A stretch of DNA of 64,000 nucleotides from Opisthocomus hoazin (Eukaryota > Chordata > Aves > Opisthocomiformes > Opisthocomidae): assembly GCF_030867145.1 (NCBI RefSeq), contig NC_134421.1, positions 27,535,979-27,599,978 on the forward strand, written 5' to 3'. Shown here in pieces: positions 54,951-64,000 of this stretch. Below the pieces are notes generated by a model. It did not search any database, was not told the origin of the DNA, and saw only the letters and a list, made by a program, of their open reading frames with translations. Position 1 is the first letter of the stretch. Each line of letters begins with the position of its first letter. The position numbers were made by a program, and so were the translations under genes.

Positions 54951-55729
54951 AATATACAGTATGCCTGTGGTTCCCTACCTTCTTCCTTAACAAAGATGAA
55001 ATTTATTACTTCTTTCTACGTTTTCCAATTGGGACTACATTACCTTGCATTTTTAGATTTGTCTATTATCAGCTTTAAAATACAGTAATAATTAGTCTAT
55101 AAAGTGAAATATTTTTGGTTCCTTGGGACTAATCCCATCTGGAAATATTTTTTGCACATCTGGCAAAAACAATCCAAAGTTATAAAGATAACTTCAAATT
55201 AACTGTGTGCTTTAAGCTGTATGACAATGGTGTAGTCAACTTGTCAAAACCTTCTGTAATACTTATCCATTTGCAGTCCTGAAGATGCTGGCAAGGAGGT
55301 AGATGTAAGGCCCATAAGTTTTCAACAAAAAGCAGACACTTCGATATATAGAACTCATGCACAGTAAAGTAAAACTTCCAGTTGCCCACCCACCGGCAGC
55401 CAGCAAAGTTAGGCCAAAACTGTTAATAATAATATTCCAGGTCATGAAACTTTGACATATGGCAAGAGTCACTGTTTTTCTTTCCCAGAGACACAGCAAG
55501 ACTGAAATTCCCCTCACAGCAGGAAAGCTATGCAAAATATGAAAATCTTCACCTCTTCTTCTGCAGTGATTAACAAATTGAAATGGAGATGAAGTTATAC
55601 ATGGTAGATTAGTTTCTTTCCCTTTAAAGAAGGTATTTTGCCAGTAGCACTTTTCAAGTCCTTAATCACTCAGAGAGATTAACAGCAATCCTGGAATACG
55701 TGTGGAAACCCTATCTATCTGAAACGTAC

Positions 55730-55811
55730 CGTAATGCATATAGCAGTTTCCTTTGGTAGGATCCAGCTGAATAGCCTTCATGAAGTACTTTTCTGCCTCA
55801 CTCTTGCGTCC
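55730..55811 (-). CDS. TMTC2: TMTC2 coding exon, fourth from the 3' end
   Basis: This 82-bp internal exon encodes 27 residues (GRKSEAEKYF, then MKAIQLDPTK, then GNCYMHY) plus the first base of a Gly codon. On the minus strand the acceptor reads ...ttttaag before GGACGC and the donor is gtacgt after TTACG, so it enters in phase 0 and leaves in phase 1. The peptide matches, from memory, the vertebrate TMTC2 region that follows ALT and precedes GQFLLEE. The A-E-K-x-F-x-K-A-I-x-L-D-P pattern is the second helix of a tetratricopeptide repeat. TMTC2 is an ER multipass membrane protein. The family (TMTC1-4) is linked to O-mannosylation of cadherins, and its TPRs face the ER lumen. The exon is too short to appear as a long open frame. 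It is unlikely to be another TMTC paralogue, because the downstream exons are TMTC2-specific. Confidence 0.93.
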
Positions 55812-56261
55812 CTTAAAATGAAAAAATAAAAAGGGAAAAATTATTTTAACAGTGTGTCACCATGGAGCGATTATATACAGTTACAATTTTCAAATTCCAG
55901 GCACTAGAGAAAAAAAAAATCTATTATTATCACTAAAGTCACTAGACTTAGCCTAAGTAAATATGAATGTTTAAGTGTTACAGTAGGTTTTGTGGTCAGC
56001 TACTTTGTGCTGCAGATCTCCAGACTGAGGAAGAAATGTGTCCAACATCATTAATATCCAAGTAGTACGTGGTACAAATGTATTGCAAAAAATATTGTAA
56101 AGAGCTTTGGGTGAAGATCAAGCTCCATGCTACTTTTCTGGACAGGCTTCAGAATGAGCATTACACAGATCCAAGCTAAAATCAGAAGGGAAGGTAGGAG
56201 GGAGCTTTAGTCATGCTTGTATTAAAACAAAAAGAACCCCACCAAAAACCAAAACCAAAAC

Positions 56262-56284
56262 AAAAAAAAAAAAAAAAGGGGGGG
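56262..56284. repeat. A16-G7 homopurine tract
   Basis: Sixteen A residues are followed directly by seven G residues, next to a CAAAA-rich stretch and close to the decayed CR1 terminus at 56308. Low-complexity sequence of unknown origin, prone to assembly error. Confidence 0.85.
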
Positions 56285-56307
56285 AGGGAACATGTTTTGG
56301 CTCTATG

Positions 56308-56535
56308 AAATCACAAAATCTTAGAATATCTGAAATTGAAAGGGATCCACAAGGATCATTGAGTCATATGACTAAGAGCAGCGTCCAGACACTCCGTGAA
56401 CTCCGACAGTCTTGCTGCCGTGACCACTTCCCTGGGGAGCTTGCTCCAATGATGACCACTGTCTCATTGAAGAACCTCTTCCTAACATCTAGTCTAAACT
56501 TCCCCTAACACAGCTTCACTCCATTTCCTCATATC
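56308..56535 (-). mobile_element. CR1 fragment, older CR1-X-like subfamily
   Basis: Minus-strand tail sequence unlike the other copies. It carries CATATGACTAAGAGCAGCGT, then TGACCACTTCCCTGGGGAGC, then GAAGAACCTCTTCCTAACAT and CTAAACTTCCCCTAACACAG, as in the CR1-X/Y group I recall. The octamer end is decayed to forms such as AAAATCTTAG. Many small differences suggest an old insertion. It is sense with respect to TMTC2. The subfamily name is from memory. Confidence 0.78.
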
Positions 56536-56595
56536 CTAAATAACACTATATACACAGTCAACAGTAAACTCACCACAAACGAAGGTATAAAAATA

Positions 56596-56665
56596 GAAAA
56601 TATTTCAGATTTTACTGTGGGAAGTAAAAAAGAGAAAATATTTCTGAATTTAATGTGGGAAGTAA
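56596..56665. repeat. diverged 38-bp tandem duplication
   Basis: The 32-base block beginning GAAAATATTTCAGATTTTAC at 56596 recurs at 56634 as GAAAATATTTCTGAATTTAA, both ending GTGGGAAGTAA, with 29 of 32 matches and a period of 38. The two copies are adjacent, in a TMTC2 intron just beyond the CR1-X-like fragment. Confidence 0.85.
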
Positions 56666-57851
56666 GATTTCATCAAAAATCAATTCTATCAACCATAAAA
56701 CACAACTGAAATTGAAAAGATAATTTTCAAAGATGATGGTCAATAGTACAACCAAATGGTCAGAAAAAAAAAAAAAACAACAAACAGAAATTACAGTAAA
56801 AAGAACAGACATGTTCTAAACCACAGATTTTCTTATCACTGAAATCACCAAACCACTGAAGTTGCATTACAGTATACAAGTGCCAGAGTAGATCCATTAG
56901 TGTTCATTATGCTTTTCATGAAGAAAACAGCGATATTGGATTAGGGTAGTCTGATACACAGATCACCATCAGCTATTCAATAAGATACCTGTGACCTGCT
57001 TATCTCTATCCCTGTGAAATTAGTTGCTGCGGTTTGTATTATAAAATAGAAGGCCTCCAGACTAAAGAACAGTAAAGCTTAACCACTGTCGAAGAAAGGC
57101 ATTGTGATCTGCACCTCTCAAGGTTGCCTTGAGTGTTATTGCACAGACATAAGCATATAGGCTTTCTCAAGTTTTGTGGTCTGGAAACAGACATTGCACA
57201 CATCCTGCACTATCCCACAAGCTAACACAGGAGTAATAACGAGGTCTGTTGATGATTACAGCTGCTCCAGATTCTCAGTATTTCCCTCAAGGGCCTTAGA
57301 GACAACGAAATAAAGAGAGAGAAAGAAGCTGTGCAGCACACCAAGAAGCATTTCAAGCCTAGGTTCTATGAAGGCCGTATCTTCAAGAGATCGTCCTGGC
57401 AGAGATACAAGCAGGCTTATCATTTACAATACTCTGGGTTTCACAAACTGAATGTTCATTGGAGGTAAGCATTTAGCCTTATTATTTAGAAAACGTTTTT
57501 TGGTAAACCCATATAACTTAAAACCACATCCACATGGCAAAAGGCTCCTGCCAACCAAATGGTGCAACTACATGATAGAGTACACTATCTTATACTGTAG
57601 TGCCTCTCATCTCTGTTTTTTTTTTAAAAAAAAAACAAACAAAACCCCCAAAACAAAACACATATGATTTGTAGTCCAGATTGATTTATCCTCATCTACT
57701 AGTGCAGTAAAGACACATCTATAGATTAAATGCAATTTCTCTTTTTTAAATAGCATACAACCATCATTGAGAACAAAAAAATTGAAGAAGTTGGAGTCTC
57801 CAACTTGGAGTATCCTTCTCTGGAGATACTCATAACCTGCCTGGACAAGGT

Positions 57852-57940
57852 CACAGAATCACAGAATGTTCAGGTTTGGAAGGGACCTCTGTGGGTCATC
57901 TAGTCCAACCCCCCTGCCAAAGCAGGGTCACCTAGAGCAG
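57852..57940 (-). mobile_element. 89-bp CR1 tail nested in another CR1
   Basis: This is the minus-strand CR1 terminus, CACAGAATCACAGAATGTTC then TGGAAGGGACCTCTGTGGGT, extending only as far as the region complementary to CTGCTCTAGGTGA. It is flanked by AGGT at 57848-57851 and 57941-57944, consistent with a 4-bp target duplication, and lies in opposite orientation to its host CR1. Such extreme 5' truncation is common in this family. Confidence 0.85.
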
Positions 57941-57985
57941 AGGTTCTGTGCAACCTGCTCTAGGTGAGCCTGCTTTAGCAGGGGG
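57910..57985. repeat. inverted repeat from the nested CR1 pair
   Basis: The arms at 57910-57940 and 57955-57985 are complementary at 29 of 31 positions and separated by a 14-base spacer. They come from the same stretch of CR1 3' sequence present in opposite orientations. A transcript through this stretch could fold into a strong hairpin. Confidence 0.9.
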
Positions 57986-60499
57986 CTACCATGACACATG
58001 TAAGTCCAGCCTCGAGGCGTCAAAATGACAGGCACCAGGCATATGTATCACTAATACTGACAGAATTAACATCTACCGATTTTGCATCACTGCTTTTTTT
58101 AACAGACTAGCATCATTAGTTTTAGCTGACTGCACTCTATGTCTATTTCTACAACGTAAAAGGACAGTTTATCGAATACGGTCACAAAATACATAGCTTC
58201 TGCCTACAGAACTATGACTATAAGGCCACAAACACGTCAAACATGATTAATTTTCATTTACTCGGCTCACCAAAAATACATGACTGCTCTACTCTCTTTA
58301 GCACTTTCCAAATGGCATAGTGCGCTCAAGTTCAGGCCAGTCAGGAGACACAGAGCACATAATGATGACAGGTGCCAGCATACATAGCATCAAAGGAATG
58401 ACTGTGCTATTAACAGGCTCAAATACTCATTAATAGAAAAAAGGGAGACAAATCTTACATTATATCCCCCAAGACATAAAATGACCTGACTACAATCAGT
58501 ACAGCTCCATTTATTCATGCTGGCCATTTTCATATATCCACATTTGTTAAAAATTAAAAGCAAAAAGAATAAAAGCATTTTCTTGTAGAATGGCATTCTG
58601 AGGAAGCTTGTATCACATCATCTAAAATGTCCTCTTTGGTGCCATCTGTTTGCTGCTAAAATGTCAATAGATTTAATAACCTAAGTTTGTGTCAAACTAT
58701 ATACATTCCAATCACTTGACAGAATCAGGCCATTTCACAATTAAAGTTTATAATTTATCAACTTCAAGTTGCCAATGTACACCTTAGCTACTGTAACAGA
58801 AGGTAGACACTGCGTAGTTAGATTAAGATGGCAATCCCCGTCTTTGTCCCTTCCCACTGTATTGTGTTCACTGTTAAATAAAACAAATGGTATAAGAGAT
58901 TAAAATTCTAACTTTGAAAGAAAATCCAAATAATTGTTTAAACAGCTGAAAAATACTCATTTGGGGCAGGAAGGCATTTTATGTGCATGTTCACTGTTAT
59001 GTGTATTGACCCATACAAACGCAGGCATTGAGAGCCATTGGAAACCTCCCAACTTCTAGCAGTAGGGTATGCAGTTGTATATGCACAACCACATGCTTTG
59101 GCAATTTTACAAAGCAAAAAATATAAGTTTACAACTGCATACTAGCAGACTTATTTGAAGGATAAAAAAGTTATTCATAAGATTTTAATGGAATGACTTG
59201 ACGGCTCTGAGGATTAATAACGGGATACAAAATACCTTTCACCTGTTGGTCACCAGTTCATACCCAGTCCAGGTCGGTAGCTAATGAAAAGGTGCTATCT
59301 GACAGCTACTGGTTTGCTCAGGAGAAATGAGTGGGTGGTCCTAGCCCAAGCCCTAATGGAGATCCTCTGCTCAGATGCACTGGCATATTTATGGCTTTTC
59401 AGTGCAGAGACCAACGAGACAGAATCATAAAACAATGAATGGCAATCTCATTGCTGGGGAAGCAAAACATAATGAAGATACCTCAACAACCCATTTGGAA
59501 GACCGTGCTGATATTCTCCTTACTGGACCTGGACCTTACTCTAATGCCTATAACAATGACAAACTCTCAAAAGTTTTCCATTACTAAAGAAAACATCATT
59601 TTTCCCTGCCCCGTACCTAAACAAAGATGAATTGCCCATGATTACCACCTTCCAGAAACATCAGCAAATTTAAAAGGAAAAAAAGTGAATGTTAACGGAC
59701 ACATGGCTCTGATAACCAAGGACACCCATTGTCCTGGCTTTCGGAAATACCCTACTCTCCACAGAACATGCAGACTTCTAATCAGAATGGCTGATTGCTT
59801 GCAGCTTTAGTAGTCAAACAGTTAAATGTTTAAATACTAATTCAGGAGCTTGGTTTTTAAGACCAGCTCTTTGTAGAAGTTGACTGCAAGGGTTTTTTTC
59901 ATTGGGTGGTTGCTTCTTTTCTAGAGACCAGGGTAATGGATCCGACCTTGCTTATGTGGTCAGACATATTGCTTAACTGGGCTTTCCTACAAAAGACTGT
60001 TATGATCACCATGACAAGCAAAAGAGAGCTAGCATCATTAGAAGACCCTGTATTTATCCTTAAAATACTAAAAAAATGAAGACAAAACTACTATTTTTAC
60101 ATGCACCCCAATTTTTTCCTCACTCTGCTGGCAAACTGTGCCAAATTCATGTTGAGGCAGCTGTTGTACTTCAGGCTGCTGGAGGCCCAAGAACCCTGAG
60201 ATGCCAGTAAAATTGGGAAAGCTTAATACAGGTAAGCAGCTCTGAATAACCCTCTTGTGGAAACTATCACGACACAGTGGCAACCAGTAAGGTGGTTAAA
60301 CAAATTAGGTGGCCTCTGCAATTTAAACCAACTTTCTATTTCATAAATATTCATCACCCTTCAAAGTGCTGATGCAGGAAATTGACAATTAGTTTGATTA
60401 TGCTATAGCTTTAGTTTAATTTCGTTATATAACTTTGCATCTATGTTAAGGTAAGAGTTAAACACTGTTAATTAATTTAGATCTGCTCTTTGTAATCTT

Positions 60500-60575
60500 G
60501 CTAACAAGGACTGTTGTGGCTCAAATGTAGCTAACAAGGACTGCTTGCGAGACACACGAAGAGAAACAAGGACTG
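60500..60575 (+). repeat. short direct repeats in the LTR U3 region
   Basis: GCTAACAAGGACTG occurs at 60500-60513 and again at 60530-60543, and a shorter AACAAGGACTG at 60565-60575. Spacing is about 30 bp. Repeats of this kind in a U3 region often carry transcription-factor sites, but that role here is inference. Confidence 0.75.
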
Positions 60576-60909
60576 ATAACCAGAACTTTGTTGTCTGTAG
60601 GAAGCAACTCTCTAGCTGAAACTGGTTCTATGGTTTGGGACCCAGCCAACACAGACAACTCAGGAATTTTTGAGCCAAAGGTGAAAGCACACAGCGAGGA
60701 AGACTATGAGCCTTCATCCAGAAGACCCCCACAGACGACCACCAGACGACACTGCGCAAGTGCTAAAGGGGGGTGGAGTATGATAATGAATTCCTAGAAA
60801 TAATTACAATAGTCCAGCCTACTTAGATAAGCTTTGTAATAAATAGGTGCATGCTTCGTGACTCGGTGTGCAAGTTAGGAGGAGCGATCCCCCTTGCACC
60901 CGGCGCCAC

Positions 60910-60915
60910 AATAAA
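60910..60915 (+). terminator. LTR polyadenylation signal AATAAA
   Basis: A canonical AATAAA just after the CCCGGCGCCAC block of the plus-strand LTR, where the R region of retroviral LTRs carries it. It lies antisense to TMTC2 and would not act on its transcript. Confidence 0.6.
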
Positions 60916-62574
60916 CATACCTGCTTTATAACTCTCTGAGTTGTGAAGTTTGATTCCGCACGTCAGTGTGCAAGGGTTTAATCAGAAGAGCAGCGACTTT
61001 ATTCTTCAATATAGTTTTACCAGCTTTAACTAGTAATAATGTGATTGCATAAGGAACTCAATTTGTGTCACAAATGCAGTTGAATGTCATTCTCCATATC
61101 TGCTCAACTTTGTTTTTTTGGCAAGCATTCACATTTTTAATAAAAGGAATTGAATTATTAAAAGTTTTCTTAATGGAAGATTGATTAAACTGCGGACACT
61201 GAATACAGCAAAAATGGTTATTCCACATATTTCCTTCTTCCTGTCTAGGTCATTTTAAAGTCACAGAAAGGTTACGCAAGGATAGCAAAAGGTCTGAACT
61301 GAATTTTGACTTCATTTCACATTTCTTTATCTTATCGCAGACCTGCATATCTGTTACATAACCAGTTCCTTTTGCCTTACAAAAGTTGTCACGGGACAGG
61401 CAAAACACAATTTAAATGCTGTATAACTTAGTAAATTAGTGACAAAGTGTTGAAGTTTTTAGTCAGCTGGACTAAAGAAACAGGACCTAGAGCTGCATCT
61501 TACAATGAGGTCACCGACTTATGCAAGGTCCCCATCCCTCCTCTAAATTTTAAGACTTAAGAAATTACTTTAGTGTCTAGTATTTAAGAATCTAAATAGA
61601 TGGATTCTTCTTTTCCCCTCATTTTGCTGTTATTTCTACAACTCTTCCTTCTTCACTCCAAATTACAAAGTGAGTATCTTGCACCATAATTTGTGCATGA
61701 AATGCTAGTCCCACTGAAATACATGGGACTTGTATTATTCACATCAAAGGTCCAAAATTCATCTCAGTCTCTATACTTCCTGTGCAGCAAAGAAATAAAT
61801 CATGCCTCTTCATCTCATCTTTATCATAATAAAATAACAACAACTGAACATGACTTCTAAAGATTAACATCTGGCCCAGAAACACACACGAGGCAAGATT
61901 TGTAGTGAGAAGTACTATATACTTCATTAGAAAAACAGATAGCTGGGCGGGGAGGAGTTTACAGTCACAGAAAGCCCTTCTTTGCCCAACTAGTACCAGT
62001 GGACTTGTAAAAGACGCTATCTTTTCAAACAAAATTTTCCTCTCTCAGATCCTTAGATGACCACGGTCGGAAACAATACTAGTACTGATCCTCTCAAGTT
62101 TTGGTCTCTAACAACCTGAAGAACAAGAGAACATTATTTCTCTTTGGTGTAATATATTCATCTCAGTGTATGGGAGCAAGAATTGGATTATTCTAGAAGA
62201 AATTAGGGTATAAATCTGTATCTACTAATCCACAATCATTCACCACATACTAATCTTTACCTCGTAGTAAATGTAAGGCAACTTTCTCATTATTGTCCAA
62301 CATGGCACATTCATATACCCTTCATCCTGACGTCATGAGTGATGCTTTGCTTCCCAGTCATTTCACTGGACCAGTGTCTTTATACACATGTGAGTTCAAT
62401 GCATACTGCTTGTGTAATCCGGTAAATTACTTTTAGAAATAAGCCTTAGTAGGATCAATAAAAAGCAATGTCTTGTTTTAGTTTAATCCTCTATTTGCAC
62501 CTTAAGTGGTTCACTTCCATCTAAATTTATCATATTAGTCCTCCTTCAACCATAGGTGGATTTTTGTCAACTAA

Positions 62575-62870
62575 AAATCCATCCACTGGCCTGAGATTCC
62601 ACTGAAGTTGGTGTAATTTTTCTATGGGCCAAGATTATTTTAGAGAATAATAATATAAACTAGGCTGAGTCTGCATCTATGGGGATAATTAATGGCATGA
62701 TAACCAGAGACCTGAGATTTAAGCAATGCCCACTGACTTTGGTGGGAATCCACTGGAGCTTAAGCATTTCTGAATGTGACACCGCTGCTTACAGAGAGAT
62801 TTAGGAATTGAAAGCACAGCTCGTAACTTCACTGGCTTGGGGCATGATTCAGAACCTATTAATGTGATGT
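62575..62870. repeat. possible very old sauropsid interspersed repeat
   Basis: Phrases such as CTGACTTTGGTGGGAATCCA, GGAGCTTAAGCATTTCTGAA and GGGGCATGATTCAGAACC resemble ancient DNA-transposon-like repeats common in reptile and bird genomes. Those carry GACTTCAATGGG, CTTAAGCA and GATTCAG motifs. The match is loose and from memory. Termini and family cannot be set. Confidence 0.3.
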
Positions 62871-64000
62871 TTTCTTCAAGTAAAGCAGTATGTATCTGAT
62901 TAAGCAGTAATATATTAAAGCTATTTGACATCCATTTTCTTGTTTTATGGGTCTCATATCACAAAAGCTGTTTTTTATTAAAACATTTAAAATTATATAG
63001 GAAAGAAATACAGGCATAGAAATTTTTGGGGATTGTTTAGTTTGGATTTTTTTTTTAAGATATACCTATTTCTTACTCTTTCTTTTGGAGCAACTTGAAG
63101 TCTACAAGGTATTTACCTCATCTTATGTCACTGATAATACCAAGACAGATTGTACCGCGTACAGGCTTAAGTAAACTTTTAAAGAACAGATTTCATTCCA
63201 CCCCTTGTGATTTATTTACTGTCTAGACCCATATCAAAATGTTCACTTTGGTCATTAAGCTTTAGATTATTTCATATCAAGAATATGTAATGAAATGTTA
63301 AGTAAATTTCCATGTTAGGAATACTCTTTTCCATTCATTCTTAAGCCACATTTTATATTTTCTGATCAAGTAGTGTATTAATATCTACTCATATTTCACT
63401 GGCTAGTCAGTAGAATATAAATTCACTAGCTCCACATAGGACCTTTTACTGAGCCCTACGAACATCTTCTAAGCTAAACTTGGACTACATCATGCATTTT
63501 TCTATGATTACTGACAAAATTACTACACACAGAGTAATAACAGGTGACTGGTGGCTATATTCAACCATGTAGCAAAACAAAAAGATCCCTTTCTTTCATG
63601 AAAGCTGTTCATCCTGTGTCAGTGATATTTTCTATAACAAGCTTTAAATTTATGTTGAGTAAAGCGAGAAGTTTTGGGCTCCTCTTTTCCTGTCTATAGG
63701 AAGTTAGAAACAAGATACAGAAGATGAGATCCCTCAAGGAGGTTAGTGAGGGGTTATGTGCCTAAATACCTGCTCCAGAGTCATTTACCAACTAGTTAAA
63801 TGGATATGTTATATTTAAATGAAAATACTCCATTTCACAATTAATTCTGTTACATTTGGCATGCAGTCAAACATATGTCCTAAGGGGACTGCAAAGAATA
63901 TCTATGGATGCAATACTTTTGGCATGCAGCCAACCTCAGAAGAAATACAAGCTCAATAGATGTCAGCCATTGAAATTTCTGTAGTTCGGAAATCCTTACA

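Larger units (their letters stand above)
41152..55729 (-). other. TMTC2: TMTC2 intron (14.6 kb)
   Basis: This intron has donor gtacgt and acceptor gattgcag. It holds a minus-strand (sense) solo LTR at 44584-45165 and a plus-strand (antisense) CR1 at about 54268-54950, which ends about 780 bases from the upstream exon. The rest is AT-rich DNA with small simple repeats near 42753, 49711, 51787 and 52016. No further coding exon was found. Confidence 0.83.
57781..57986 (+). mobile_element. CR1 3' fragment interrupted by a second CR1
   Basis: Plus-strand CR1 sequence runs from about 57790 to 57851 (TTCTCTGGAGATACTCATAA, CTGCCTGGACAAGGT) and resumes at 57941 with AGGTTCTGTGCAACCTGCTC to about 57986. 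Removing the intervening 89 bp and one AGGT restores the continuous CR1 3' sequence seen in the other copies. The fragment lacks its own octamer tail and has a small internal rearrangement near 57790-57815. Confidence 0.85.
60444..60965 (+). mobile_element. probable solo LTR, plus strand
   Basis: The 3' half is diagnostic of an avian retroviral LTR: a TATA-like TAATAAATAGG at 60838-60847, then GTGCATGCTTCGTGACTCGG, then CTTGCACCCGGCGCCACAAT with AATAAA at 60910-60915. It closes with GAGTTGTGAAGTTTGATTCC and ends CGTCA near 60965. The 5' boundary is less certain: TGTTAAGG at 60444 is the likely TG start, and TGTTGTGG at 60513 is an alternative. No primer-binding site, internal genes or clear target duplication are visible. 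It is antisense to TMTC2. Confidence 0.72.
55812..64000 (-). other. TMTC2: partial TMTC2 intron, runs off the window
   Basis: Upstream of the exon at 55730 the gene continues beyond position 64000. I searched this stretch on the minus strand for the preceding TMTC2 exon, whose peptide should end with a TYGKLLALT-like sequence, and found nothing. Contents include an old CR1-X-like fragment, a tandem duplication, a nested CR1 pair, an LTR and possible very old repeat remains near 62575-62870. Confidence 0.75.

Noticed and set aside
55812..64000. Search for the next upstream TMTC2 exon
   Set aside because: No minus-strand sequence matching the expected TPR peptide with a phase-0 donor was found; it lies outside the window.

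Overview
This window is vertebrate, and almost certainly avian, nuclear DNA. It is AT-rich, has long non-coding stretches, GT-AG introns and several CR1 LINE copies ending in the CR1 octamer tail (ATTCTGTG units). It also holds two solo-LTR-like elements of types I associate with bird genomes. There are no bacterial-style operons, no CRISPR array and no phage or plasmid features.

One cellular gene is visible, on the minus strand: the 3' end of TMTC2 (transmembrane O-mannosyltransferase targeting cadherins 2). Four coding exons read from high to low coordinate: 55811-55730, 41151-41037, 34321-34258 and 12312-12133. They join in phase with canonical splice sites and give the last 146 residues of the protein, all within the lumenal TPR-repeat region, ending in SKT. 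The introns between them are about 14.6, 6.7 and 21.9 kb. A 3' UTR probably runs from 12132 to about 9385, where a minus-strand AATAAA lies. Exons upstream of 55811 lie beyond the end of the window.

The rest is intron or 3' flank carrying transposon remains. CR1 copies: a nearly complete but broken ORF2 copy (about 3538-6570, minus), a short tail fragment (13412-13588, minus), a 5'-truncated copy with an intact RT core (about 25866-27034, plus), a younger-looking 3' copy (about 54268-54950, plus), an older CR1-X-like fragment (about 56308-56535, minus) and a nested pair in opposite orientations (57781-57986). LTR elements lie at 44584-45165 (minus) and about 60444-60965 (plus). A few simple repeats and one diverged tandem duplication complete the picture.

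I looked for an undescribed system and found no support for one. The most unusual structure is the nested CR1 insertion, which leaves a 31-bp near-perfect inverted repeat. The remaining open reading frames look like chance frames or antisense shadows.
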